Part shown: one piece after another, positions 31,678-40,103 of the stretch | Layout: each line of letters starts with the position of its first letter | Numbering within the stretch: position 1 is the first letter of the stretch | Assembly (NCBI RefSeq): GCF_001592125.1 | Contig: NZ_BCWI01000014.1 | Location: forward strand, 39,919 to 103,918 | Direction: 5' to 3' | From: Microbacterium hominis NBRC 15708 | Lineage (GTDB): Bacteria; Actinomycetota; Actinomycetes; Actinomycetales; Microbacteriaceae | Length of the DNA: 64,000 nt | Position numbers and translations under genes: made by a program | Notes under the pieces: model-generated | What the model was told of the DNA's origin: nothing | What the model saw: the letters and a program-made list of their open reading frames with translations, nothing else | The model's database searches: none

Positions 31678-34200
31678 ATGCTGCGTCCTCGACGGCGGAC
31701 CCTGCTCGCCTCCACGGCCAGCGGCTTCGTGACGGCCGCCCTCGTGTTCACCCTCGTGGCGGGCGCGAACGTCGCCCTCGGCTCGCCCGCGCAGGCGGCG
31801 ACCCCGGCGTCCTCCGCCGTCACCGTCACCGCCGCCGAGCAGGATCGCGACCTCACGCACGCGCCGATGCCCGACCTGGCCGTGACGGTCTCGCAGACCG
31901 AGAACCTCGTGGCGCAGGGTGTGCGCGTCAGCTGGACCGGCGGCAAGAAGTCGGTGGTGTCCAGCGTGAGCAGCGGTGGCGAGAACTTCCTGCAGATCTT
32001 CATGTGCTGGGGCGACGACCCGACCGACTCCTCCCGCCCCGACCGCACCACGTGCCAGTACGGGGCTCCGGGCAACATCGGCGCGTCCCGCGACGCGTAC
32101 CGGGCCTCGGGCACCGCCCTCGCCGACGTGCCGAAGGAGGATCAGGCGTACACCGCGCCCGGTCTCGCGAGCTTCCTGCCCCCGTACACCGCGATCCCGT
32201 TCGTCGCGCGTGACGGCAAGCGCGTCGACGCGATCAAGACCGATCCCACGACGGGGGCGAAGTCGCGCGATCTGACGGTCGATCTGAGCACCAACGAGTT
32301 CTTCACGTCGTACACGACGAACGAGATCCCGTGGGCGGGCTCGGGGGACGACGGCAGCGGCTCGGTGTCCTTCGAGGTCCAGACCCTCGCGCAGTCCAAC
32401 GGGCTCGGCTGCGGCACTCCCGTCGTCCACGACGGCGTCACCACCGGTGCCAGCTGCTGGCTGGTCGTGCTGCCGCGCGGCACCGCCGACAACGGCGCCT
32501 CGAGCATCTCGCAGTCGGGCCTGTTCATCGACTCGTGGAGGCATGCGCTGTCGATCAAGCTGGACTTCGAGCCCGTCGGCAGCAGATGCGAGGCGGGCGC
32601 GAAGGAGCACCAGCTCGCCGGCAGCGAGCTCATCTCCTACGCCGCGGGCTCGTGGCAGCCGGCCGTCTGCAAGCAGGCGTCCGGGGGCGTGTACTCGCTT
32701 CTCACGGTCCCCGAATCGGATGCCGTGACGGCCGCCGCGACCACCGACGACGCGCCGCTGGCCCTCACCTCGTTCCCGCTCGCCGCAGACGGCGGGTCGG
32801 ATCCGCTCGTGTACGCGCCCCTGGCCATCAGCGGCATCAGCGTCGCGCTGGCGATCGACCGCTCGCCGGACCCGTTCCTGCAGGACATCCCGGAGAAGTA
32901 CCTCGCGGCGGCGCACCTGCCGTTCACCTCGGTGAACCTGACGCCGCGGCTGCTCGCGAAGCTGCTGAGCTACTCGTACCTGTCGTCCCTTCCCACCGGC
33001 GCCGACGCGTCGTACATGGGTGCCAAGAACCCCAGCAACATCACCAAGGACCCGGACTTCCTCGCCGTGAACGACCCGGAGTGGGCCGCGCAGGATCTCG
33101 CCGGACCCGCGATCGCGGACGTGATCGTCCCGCAGGGGCGCTCCGACGCCGCGCGCGCCGTGTGGGCCTACATCGCAGCCGACGACGACGCGCGCGCCTT
33201 CCTCGCGGGCGAGCCGGACCCGTGGGGGATGACCGTCAACCCCTGGTACGCCACGGACGCGGCGAAGAACAAGACGGGCAACGCCTTCTCGCTCGATCGC
33301 GACGACTTCCCGAAGGCCGATCCCGTCGAGTACGCCCCCACCAACTCCGGTCCCGTGAACCTCGTCACGTGGCGTCCGTACGCGTCCGACCTCGGCACGG
33401 TCTCCTATCTCACCCTCCGCGGCGACGGTCAGATCCTCGGCGGCTGGGATCCCTACGCGAGCCCGCCGCGCTACGCCAAGGCGTCGCGCATGGCGACCGG
33501 TTCGCAGGCCATGCTCGGGTTGACCAGCTCCGCCGCGGCCGCCCGGTACCAGGTGATCTCGGCATCCCTGCGAAATCCCGCGGGGAGCTTCGTCGCGGCC
33601 ACCGGCGACGCGATGGCCGCGGCCGCCGCCGCGATGACCGCGGACAACGCCGCGGGCGCCGTCGTCGGGTTCCAGCCGGCGTCGCCGGAGGCGAAGGCCG
33701 CGACATCCGCCTACCCGCTCACGCTGCCGATCTACGCCGCCAACAACCCCGCGAAGACCACCGCTGCGGTGCGGACCTCCTACGCCGCCTTCATCCGCTA
33801 CGCCGTCAGCACGAACGGCCAGACGCCGGGCGCCGACGAGGGACAGCTCCCCGCCGGATACGCGCCGCTGCCCTCCTCCTGGGTGGCGCAGGCGACGGCG
33901 GCCGCCGAGCGCCTGGAGACGTACGCCCCCGCCACCACCACGGCGCCGCCCACGACCCCGGCCGCCGCGGCTCCCGCGCGACCGGCCGCCGCGGCGGCTG
34001 CTGCGGCTCCCGTCGCGGCTCCCGCCGCCGCGGCGCCCACCGCGACGGGAGCGGCCAGCGGTGCGCTGGCCGGCGCGACCACCCCCGGCGACCCGGATGT
34101 CGGGGCCCTCGCCGCGGCCGTTCCCGCGACCGTCCTCGGCGGCGCCGCGGGTGCACTCATCGTCCCCCTGATCACCCGCTTTCGCCGGCGGGTCCTCTGA
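31678..34200 (+). CDS. Large secreted PstS-like binding protein with C-terminal anchor
   Basis: An 840-aa surface protein. It has a Sec signal peptide (Arg-rich start, hydrophobic core about 16-35, AQA-AT cleavage), then a long ectodomain, a Pro/Ala-rich wall-spanning stretch (about 755-800) and a C-terminal hydrophobic helix plus RFRRRVL. The middle contains PstS-family pieces in order: PLVYAPLAISGISVALAID (about 378-396), LTPRLLAKLLSYSYL (about 422-436) and FIRYAVSTNGQTPGA near 705. It therefore looks like an enlarged periplasmic-binding-protein fold with insertions. It is 157 nt after pstS, with its own promoter and PHO-like repeats. Ligand unknown; phosphate or a phosphoester is the contextual guess. 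Confidence 0.85.
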   Translation: MLRPRRRTLLASTASGFVTAALVFTLVAGANVALGSPAQAATPASSAVTVTAAEQDRDLTHAPMPDLAVTVSQTENLVAQGVRVSWTGGKKSVVSSVSSGGENFLQIFMCWGDDPTDSSRPDRTTCQYGAPGNIGASRDAYRASGTALADVPKEDQAYTAPGLASFLPPYTAIPFVARDGKRVDAIKTDPTTGAKSRDLTVDLSTNEFFTSYTTNEIPWAGSGDDGSGSVSFEVQTLAQSNGLGCGTPVVHDGVTTGASCWLVVLPRGTADNGASSISQSGLFIDSWRHALSIKLDFEPVGSRCEAGAKEHQLAGSELISYAAGSWQPAVCKQASGGVYSLLTVPESDAVTAAATTDDAPLALTSFPLAADGGSDPLVYAPLAISGISVALAIDRSPDPFLQDIPEKYLAAAHLPFTSVNLTPRLLAKLLSYSYLSSLPTGADASYMGAKNPSNITKDPDFLAVNDPEWAAQDLAGPAIADVIVPQGRSDAARAVWAYIAADDDARAFLAGEPDPWGMTVNPWYATDAAKNKTGNAFSLDRDDFPKADPVEYAPTNSGPVNLVTWRPYASDLGTVSYLTLRGDGQILGGWDPYASPPRYAKASRMATGSQAMLGLTSSAAAARYQVISASLRNPAGSFVAATGDAMAAAAAAMTADNAAGAVVGFQPASPEAKAATSAYPLTLPIYAANNPAKTTAAVRTSYAAFIRYAVSTNGQTPGADEGQLPAGYAPLPSSWVAQATAAAERLETYAPATTTAPPTTPAAAAPARPAAAAAAAAPVAAPAAAAPTATGAASGALAGATTPGDPDVGALAAAVPATVLGGAAGALIVPLITRFRRRVL

Positions 34201-34264
34201 AGCGCGTCCCCGCGTCGCTTCTGCCTTCCACCAACGCAGTACCCGACAAAGGAAACAGGAACAC

Positions 34265-35425
34265 ATGAAACTCCAGAAGTTCGCGGCCATCGGTGCCGCG
34301 GTCGGCGTCGCCCTCGCAGGCTTCGGCGTGAGCGCTGCTCACGCCGACCCCGTGACCGACGGCTACTCGATCGTCGGCTCGGACACGCTGCAGGATGCGG
34401 TCAGCGCCCTGGCCAACGGCACCAACATCACGGGCCCCTCGGTCAAGGCGACCGGCGCGGGCAAGGTCCTGGCATCCTGGGACGCCTTCGCCCTCGGTGT
34501 CACCGGCGGCGTCGGCAAGATCCAGACCAAGCCTTTCGGCCCGACGTTCGACCGGCCCAACGGCTCGGGTGCCGGTCGCAACGCGCTGCTCGCGTCGATC
34601 GGCGGCGTGGGCGGCAACTCGTTCACGTACAACAACGTCAACATCAAGGACCAGGTCGACCTCGCGCGCAGCTCGTCCGTCTCGGGCACGCAGGGCAGCG
34701 TCCTCACCTACATCCCCTTCGGGCAGGACGCGATCTCGTTCGTGTTCAAGGTGGGCGCCTCCGGCAGCGGTGACGCCGCCGCGGCCAAGGACTGGGTGTC
34801 GGGTCTGTCCTCCGCCCAGCTCAAGTCGATCTACACGTCCACCTCGGCCTCCCCGGTCGCGGCCGGCTCCTCGGGCTACGTCGTCAAGCCGCTCGCCATC
34901 CAGTCGAGCTCGGGCACCTGGACGACCTTCCTCAGCAAGATCGGCGTCACCAGCATCGGCAGCGGTGTGGACACGCGCAACAACTCGATCCCCGAGAACG
35001 ACGGCACCGTCCTGACCCCGGGGACCGACGAGATCCAGCTGATCCCGGTCTCGGTCGCGAACTACATCGGCCAGGTCAACGGCGCCTCGCGCATCAACAC
35101 CTTCAACGCGGCCACGCTCGTCGGCACCATCGACGGCCTGCCGAGCCCGTTCACCGGCACGCTGAGCTTCAACGGCACCGCCGGCACCAGCACGCTGGTC
35201 CCGAACTCCGACTTCTACAACAGCGCGAGCTGGGGTCGCACGGTCTACATCGTCGTCCCGACGGCGAAGCTCTCGGACGCGGGTCTCGGCGAGCTCCTCG
35301 ACACCAGCTCCCCGCAGAGCCTCACCTACTGGGGCACCTCGAACTCCCCGGCCACCACCAAGGCCGTGAAGCTCAAGTTCGGTTTCGCCAAGCCCGTCGG
35401 TGACACCGTCACCCGCAACGGCTGA
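34265..35425 (+). CDS. Secreted PstS-like substrate-binding protein
   Basis: A 386-aa secreted protein with signal peptide MKLQKFAAIGAAVGVALAGF ending near AHA-DP. The mature part resembles phosphate-type binding proteins: YSIVGSDTLQDAVSAL at the N-terminus, RPNGSGAGRNAL (about 90-101), DLARSSS, IPFGQDAISFVFK and LSSAQLKSIYTS (about 180-191). No anchor of its own, unlike PstS and the 840-aa protein, so it may be released or held by a partner. ATG 34265 follows AAAGGAAACAGGA. It sits between two other unusual surface genes within the pst locus. Confidence 0.87.
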   Translation: MKLQKFAAIGAAVGVALAGFGVSAAHADPVTDGYSIVGSDTLQDAVSALANGTNITGPSVKATGAGKVLASWDAFALGVTGGVGKIQTKPFGPTFDRPNGSGAGRNALLASIGGVGGNSFTYNNVNIKDQVDLARSSSVSGTQGSVLTYIPFGQDAISFVFKVGASGSGDAAAAKDWVSGLSSAQLKSIYTSTSASPVAAGSSGYVVKPLAIQSSSGTWTTFLSKIGVTSIGSGVDTRNNSIPENDGTVLTPGTDEIQLIPVSVANYIGQVNGASRINTFNAATLVGTIDGLPSPFTGTLSFNGTAGTSTLVPNSDFYNSASWGRTVYIVVPTAKLSDAGLGELLDTSSPQSLTYWGTSNSPATTKAVKLKFGFAKPVGDTVTRNG

Positions 35426-35465
35426 TCCCCTCGTCGCGCAGACAGAGAAAGAGAACACGATCCTC

Positions 35466-37082
35466 ATGAACACCAACACCCTCGCCCGAGGACTGGTCGG
35501 CCTCGCGGCCGCCGCCGCCCTCGTCCTCGTCCCGACGCTCGGAGCGAGCGCGGCGATCGTCCCCACCGTCGGCTCCACCCACGACGTCTACCTGATCGAT
35601 GTCGAGGAGGGCACCCCGATCACGGAGGGCGCGTCGCTCAAGTGGAACAAGGGCGTGCTCGCCGCGCCCGAGGCCAGCGACACGGACTTCAACAGCTACT
35701 TCTCGATCCCGGCCGGTGCCGACTCCGTCGTGAAGTTCATCTCGCCCCGTGGCAAGGAGGCGGACCAGTCGCAGTGGAACGCCTACGCGGCGCTCGGCTT
35801 CACCCCGAACCCCGGCATCCAGCTCCCCAACCTCCAGCCGAGCTCGCTGACCAGCAACGGTCAGGGCAGCCCGTCCGGCATCCGCTCGGTGTTCACCGCG
35901 GCGGGCTCCTACACCGGCGGCGAGTACTCGCTCGGCATCGCGTTCCTCAAGAACGGCGGCTCGCAGGTCGTCGAGACGGACTTCGTCTTCGTCGACGTCG
36001 TCGCGACGTCCGACTTCAACCAGGGCACCTGGACGTTCTCGACGCCGCACCCCGCCGTCGCCCCGACGGTGACGACGCAGCCCGCCGACGCGTCGGTGAT
36101 CCTCGGCAACTCCGCGACCTTCACCGCGGCCGCGTCGGGCTCGCCCGCGCCCGCGGTGCAGTGGCAGTCGTCCACCGACAGCGGTGCCAACTGGGCGGAT
36201 GTCGCGGGTGCGACCTCCGCATCGCTCACGGTCGCCAACACGACGCTGGCGAACAACGCCGCGCGCTACCGTGCCGTCTTCACCAACACGGCCGGCTCCG
36301 TCACGACCTCCGCCGCGACCCTGACCGTGATCGACTCGGTGCCCACCGAGCCGACCGGCTCCGACGCGCACAAGGTCACCATCACCGACCCGGCCGACGG
36401 GGCGAAGACGATCACCGTGCCCGCGGGCGTGGCCAACGCGAACAAGACGCTGCAGGCGTGGGCCTGGTCCACCCCGACCAGCCTCGGTCAGGTGACGACG
36501 GACGCCAACGGCGACGCGCTGGTGAACATCAGCAGCCTGCCGGCGGGCGCGCACACGGTCGCCCTGACGCTCCCGGCCGACCCCGACGTGCTCGCCTGGG
36601 GCACGTTCACCGTCCCGGTCGCCTCCTACCCCGACAAGACCGCCACCGCCGACGTGCAGGCGACGGTCACGGCGAGCGACCTGTGGTCGCTGAACGCGGA
36701 GAAGTCGGCGATCAACTTCGGCAACGTCGCGCGCAGCGCCACGGCGGCGACCCAGTCGCTCGGCAAGGTCACCGTCGTGGACGACCGCAACGTTCTGAAG
36801 GGCTGGGACCTCAACGTCGGCTGGACCTCGTTCACGAACGCCGCCAACGACGAGATCCCCGGCACGGCCCTCACGGTCACCCCGAAGGCCTACACCGGCT
36901 ACACGCTCCTGGACGGTGTGACGCTCGGCTCGACGGGCACCAAGATCGCCCAGAGCGCCGCGGGCGTGTCCACCCTGACGAGCGGTGCGCTGTTCGACGC
37001 CGACCTCGTCTTCACCGCGCCCAAGGACGCGAAGGTCGGCGAGTACCACTCGACGCTGACCCTCACGCTCGCCTCCAAGTGA
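35466..37082 (+). CDS. Secreted Ig-like and WxL-like cell-surface protein
   Basis: A 538-aa secreted protein with signal peptide (hydrophobic core about 8-28, ASA-AI). Residues about 30-195 form an unrecognised beta-rich domain, about 198-290 an Ig-like domain (TTQPADASVILGNSATFTAA, ending YRAVFTNTAGSVTT), then a second beta domain. The C-terminal 115 residues match the WxL pattern: AINFGNVARSATAATQS, VTVVDDRN, the W-x-L motif Trp447-Asp-Leu449 (GWDLNV), and a terminal YHSTLTLTLASK resembling the Y...LTWTL end. WxL domains bind peptidoglycan non-covalently in Firmicutes. No LPXTG or membrane anchor. A strong hairpin follows the gene. Confidence 0.85.
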   Translation: MNTNTLARGLVGLAAAAALVLVPTLGASAAIVPTVGSTHDVYLIDVEEGTPITEGASLKWNKGVLAAPEASDTDFNSYFSIPAGADSVVKFISPRGKEADQSQWNAYAALGFTPNPGIQLPNLQPSSLTSNGQGSPSGIRSVFTAAGSYTGGEYSLGIAFLKNGGSQVVETDFVFVDVVATSDFNQGTWTFSTPHPAVAPTVTTQPADASVILGNSATFTAAASGSPAPAVQWQSSTDSGANWADVAGATSASLTVANTTLANNAARYRAVFTNTAGSVTTSAATLTVIDSVPTEPTGSDAHKVTITDPADGAKTITVPAGVANANKTLQAWAWSTPTSLGQVTTDANGDALVNISSLPAGAHTVALTLPADPDVLAWGTFTVPVASYPDKTATADVQATVTASDLWSLNAEKSAINFGNVARSATAATQSLGKVTVVDDRNVLKGWDLNVGWTSFTNAANDEIPGTALTVTPKAYTGYTLLDGVTLGSTGTKIAQSAAGVSTLTSGALFDADLVFTAPKDAKVGEYHSTLTLTLASK

Positions 37083-37105
37083 GTCGAGCCCTCCACTGAG
37101 AACCG

Positions 37106-37137
37106 GTGAGGGGAGGCCGCCTGCGGCCTCCCCTCAC
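37106..37137 (+). terminator. Strong hairpin after the WxL-like gene
   Basis: GTGAGGGGAGGCCG (37106-37119) and CGGCCTCCCCTCAC (37124-37137) form a perfect 14-bp stem with a CCTG loop, 24 nt after the stop. There is no T-run, as often in high-GC actinobacteria. It would split the locus into two transcripts or tune the downstream genes. Confidence 0.75.
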
Positions 37138-37185
37138 TGCGTGTTCGTGCGCAGCGCGGCATCCGTCATCTGCGCGAACGATCTC

Positions 37186-37207
37186 GATCACTCCCCGTTC
37201 ACCCCCG
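37186..37207 (+). promoter_or_regulatory. PHO-box-like direct repeats upstream of the DUF916 gene
   Basis: GATCACTCCCC (37186-37196) and GTTCACCCCCG (37197-37207) are adjacent 11-nt units sharing G-TCAC-CCC and fitting the PhoP consensus G(G/T)TCAYYY well. They lie 39 nt before GTG 37246 and just after the hairpin that ends the previous unit. Confidence 0.6.
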
Positions 37208-37245
37208 CGACGACGCTGCGTCGCCGCCATCTGCGGAAATAGACC

Positions 37246-38361
37246 GTGCTCTCCTCGTTGACCCGATCGAGGGGCCGCATCCAGCCCGTGCTCGGTGCGT
37301 TCCTCCTGCTCGCCCTCGCCCTCGCCCTCGCTCCGCTGGGCGTCCCCGCTGCGGCCCACGCCGACGACGACGGCTCGACCGACACGACGGTCGGTGTGGC
37401 CACCCGCCCCGCCGGCGCGGACGGCCGCCCGGACGATCGCACGCGCTTCGCCTACTCCGCCGACCCCGGCCAGAGCGTCACCGACCAGGTGCTCGTCGGC
37501 AACACCGGCACCGAGAGCCAGGACTTCACCGTGCTGGCGACCGATGCCTACAACGGCACGAACGGCGACTTCTCGCTGCTCGCGTCGGCTGAGACGCCGA
37601 CCTCCGTCGGGGCGTGGGTCCGCTTCGAGAACGGGGAGAACCGCATCCAGTTCTCCCTCGCCCCCCAGGAGGTCCGCCTCCTCACGTTCACCGTCGCCAT
37701 CCCCGCCGACGCCACCCCCGGCGACCACGTCGGCGGCATCGTCGCGTCGGTCGTCGAAGACGGTCAGCAGGTGAGCCTGGACCGCCGCGTGGCGACCGCC
37801 GTGTTCGCCCGGGTCTCCGGCGAGCTGCAGCCCCGGCTCACGCTGGCCAGCTTCGACGCGACCTATCAGGGCGACTGGTGGAACCCGTTCGGGGGCTCCC
37901 TGAAGGTGCTCTACACCGTCGACAACCCCGGCAACGTCGCTCTCGCCGCCAACCTGACGATGAGCGCGGCCACCTGGTTCGGCGTCCCCGTCACCGCCGA
38001 GCGCGGCGGCAGCATCCCGGTGCTGCTGCCCGGCAACTCCGCGACCTACGAGTTCGAGCTGCCGGGCATCGCGCAGTGGGGCTACCTCAACCCCAGCGCG
38101 CTCCTGCATCCCTTCGTCGACGCCTCGGATGCCGCGCTCCAGGTGCCCGTCGCGCCCGTCTCCCGCGACACCGTGGTGCTCGTCCTGCCCTGGAGCGTCG
38201 TGATCCTCGTCGCGCTCATCGTGGCGGTCGTCCTCTTCGTGCGCCGGCGTCGCCGTCGTGACGACGAGGCCGCCCGGGAATGGATCGCCTACACGGAGAG
38301 CCAGGCGGCCGCCGCAGCGGAGGCGAGGCTGCGCGCCGCCTCCGGGGCGGTCGACGAATGA
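37246..38361 (+). CDS. DUF916 (WxL-interacting protein-like) membrane protein
   Basis: A 371-aa protein with signal peptide (about 14-40), a DUF916-type Ig domain (about 45-185, with DQVLVGNTGTESQDFTVLATDAYNG and TPGDHVGGIVASV), a second Ig-like domain equivalent to DUF3324 (about 190-305), a transmembrane helix (VVLVLPWSVVILVALIVAVVLF, about 306-327) and a cytoplasmic RRRRRRDDE tail. DUF916/DUF3324 proteins bind WxL proteins at the Firmicute cell surface. GTG 37246 has no good Shine-Dalgarno. Its stop overlaps the next gene (ATGA), starting a coupled series that runs into pstB. Confidence 0.85.
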   Translation: MLSSLTRSRGRIQPVLGAFLLLALALALAPLGVPAAAHADDDGSTDTTVGVATRPAGADGRPDDRTRFAYSADPGQSVTDQVLVGNTGTESQDFTVLATDAYNGTNGDFSLLASAETPTSVGAWVRFENGENRIQFSLAPQEVRLLTFTVAIPADATPGDHVGGIVASVVEDGQQVSLDRRVATAVFARVSGELQPRLTLASFDATYQGDWWNPFGGSLKVLYTVDNPGNVALAANLTMSAATWFGVPVTAERGGSIPVLLPGNSATYEFELPGIAQWGYLNPSALLHPFVDASDAALQVPVAPVSRDTVVLVLPWSVVILVALIVAVVLFVRRRRRRDDEAAREWIAYTESQAAAAAEARLRAASGAVDE

Positions 38362-39128
38362 CCGCCGTCCGGCGCACGCCGTGGGCCGTCGCGCTGCTGG
38401 GCGCGGTCGCCCTCTTCACCCTGCTGCCGATCGCGGGGCTCGGGGCCCGTGCCGACGACGGCGTCGACGACAGCGGCAACGTGTCGGTGACGGTCGTCGA
38501 CGGATCGACCCCGTCGCCCAGCCCGTCGTCCACCGCGAGCCCGCGGCCCACGACCCCTCCCGCTCCCGGATCGTCGTCGACGTCCGGCGGGTCCGGCGGC
38601 GGGGGAGCGGCCGGCGGCGCGTCGGGAGGCTCGGCGCCGGGCGGCACCGGCGCAGCCGACGACGTCAGCATCGCCGGCATGGTCTACATCGGGGGGATCA
38701 ACTCCTCGGTCGCCCTCTCACCCGACCCCGGCAGCGGTGAGGTGACGCTGTGGCTGACCGTGCGCAACGCCTCCACCAGCACGATCGACCTGACGGTGGA
38801 CTTCTGGATGGAGAGCGTGCTGTTCGGCGTCCCGCTCGATCAGACGCGCGGTGTCGCGGTTCCGGCGCTGCAGCCGGCCGAGGTCCGGGTCGTCTCCACC
38901 CGCCTGCACGGCGCCGGACAGTGGGGCCTGGTCGACACCCACGCGACGGTCACCCCGCCGGCGACCGTGGATGGTACGGCGCTGACGCCGGTGACCCGCG
39001 ACGCGCTGGTCTTCGTCTTCCCGTGGGTGAGCGTGCTCGTCGCGGCCGTGATCGTCATCGGGCTGCTCGCGTGGCGCGCGGTCGCCCTCGCCCTCGCCGC
39101 CGAGCCGCCGGCGGAGGCCGCGGCATGA
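38358..39128 (+). CDS. Short DUF916-family paralogue: linker, one Ig-like domain, membrane helix
   Basis: A 256-aa protein with signal peptide (about 8-30), a Ser/Pro/Gly-rich linker (about 50-95), one Ig-like domain, a membrane helix and a short tail. The Ig domain and helix are recognisably homologous to the end of the preceding protein: LFGVPLDQTRGVAVP against WFGVPVTAERGGSIP, AGQWGLVD against IAQWGYLN, and VTRDALVFVFPWVSVLV against VSRDTVVLVLPWSVVIL. It thus lacks the DUF916 domain and keeps only the membrane-proximal half. It overlaps both neighbours by 4 nt. Probably a second subunit of the same surface complex (inference). Confidence 0.8.
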   Translation: MTAVRRTPWAVALLGAVALFTLLPIAGLGARADDGVDDSGNVSVTVVDGSTPSPSPSSTASPRPTTPPAPGSSSTSGGSGGGGAAGGASGGSAPGGTGAADDVSIAGMVYIGGINSSVALSPDPGSGEVTLWLTVRNASTSTIDLTVDFWMESVLFGVPLDQTRGVAVPALQPAEVRVVSTRLHGAGQWGLVDTHATVTPPATVDGTALTPVTRDALVFVFPWVSVLVAAVIVIGLLAWRAVALALAAEPPAEAAA

Positions 39129-40090
39129 CGCTGTTCGAGGAGCGGACCCAGATCGTCGCCCCGGCCCCTGCGGCCCCGGCGAGCCCGCCGCCCCCGCGGC
39201 GCCCCCGTCGGATGCCGCGGCCGATCCCGCAGTACGCGCCGCTCACCGCGGGGCAGGCGCTCGCGCGCGGCATCCTGGCGCTCGTCGCCGCGCTCGCGCT
39301 CGCCTTCGTGTTCCACCTGCTGATCCTCAGCCACGTCCTCCACTTCGCGGCGCAGCAGCAGCTCTCCGACACGTATCGCGCGCAGCTCGCCGCCGGAACG
39401 GCGCCGGTGAGCGAGGGCGACTTCGACGACGTCCTGCTCGCCGACGGCGTGCCCGTCGGGATCATCGAGATCCCGCGCCTGGGCATCAGGGAGGTCATCT
39501 CCGAGGGCACCTCCTCGGGGGTGCTGACCGGCGGCCCCGGACACCGCCGCGACACGGTCCTGCCCGGACAGGTGGGGGTGAGCGTCGTCATGGCTCGTGC
39601 CGCGGCGTTCGGCGGGCCCTTCGGCCGGTTGCAGTCGCTCCAGCCGGGCGACACGTTCGAGGTCCGCACCGGCCAGGGGGCGAACACCTTCGAGGTGCTC
39701 GGCGTGCGCTACGCCGGCGACCCCACCCCGCCGGCCCCGGCGCGCGGGGAGAGCCGTCTCATCCTCATGACCGCGCGCGGGGCTCCGTACGTCCCGACGG
39801 GCATCGCCTACGTCGACGCGACGCTCACCTCCCCGGCGCAGCCGGCCGGTGCCCGCCAGACGACGCCGGTGACGCTGGCGCCGTCGGACCGGGCGATGGC
39901 CACCGACACCTCCACCGTGTGGGCGCTCGTGTTCGCCCTGCAGTTCCTCGTCGCCGCCGAGGTGGCCGCGGTCTGGGCGTTTCGTCGGGTGGGCGCGCAG
40001 AAGACCTGGATCGTCTTCGTGCCGGTCCTCCTCCTCGCGAGCGTCTTCGTCTGCGATCAGCTCGTCCGCCTCCTTCCCAACCTCCTCTGA
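39125..40090 (+). CDS. Sortase-fold membrane protein lacking catalytic His and Cys (pseudosortase)
   Basis: A 321-aa protein with a Pro-rich cytoplasmic start, a membrane helix (about 52-72), a sortase-type domain (about 112-235) and two C-terminal helices (about 265-285 and 297-316). The fold signature is clear: [38 protein letters not shown] and [15 protein letters not shown] match class D/E sortases. At the catalytic positions, however, the His of AGHR is Arg158 ([13 protein letters not shown]), and the Cys of TxTC is Ala217 ([11 protein letters not shown]); the usual downstream Arg is not evident. It should be unable to catalyse transpeptidation. No LPXTG protein is encoded nearby. It overlaps the upstream gene by 4 nt and pstB follows after 13 nt. 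Confidence 0.85.
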   Translation: MTLFEERTQIVAPAPAAPASPPPPRRPRRMPRPIPQYAPLTAGQALARGILALVAALALAFVFHLLILSHVLHFAAQQQLSDTYRAQLAAGTAPVSEGDFDDVLLADGVPVGIIEIPRLGIREVISEGTSSGVLTGGPGHRRDTVLPGQVGVSVVMARAAAFGGPFGRLQSLQPGDTFEVRTGQGANTFEVLGVRYAGDPTPPAPARGESRLILMTARGAPYVPTGIAYVDATLTSPAQPAGARQTTPVTLAPSDRAMATDTSTVWALVFALQFLVAAEVAAVWAFRRVGAQKTWIVFVPVLLLASVFVCDQLVRLLPNLL

Positions 40091-40103
40091 CTCGGAGCCC
40101 CCC

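Noticed and set aside
35409..37049. Minus-strand open frame opposite the WxL-like gene
   Set aside because: Arg/Gly/Val-rich low complexity; the plus strand has a signal peptide, Ig and WxL-like domains.
39125..40090. Reading the sortase-like gene as an active sortase
   Set aside because: The His and Cys positions are Arg158 and Ala217, and no LPXTG sorting signal appears in neighbouring surface proteins, including HtaA, whose C-terminus is a plain membrane helix.
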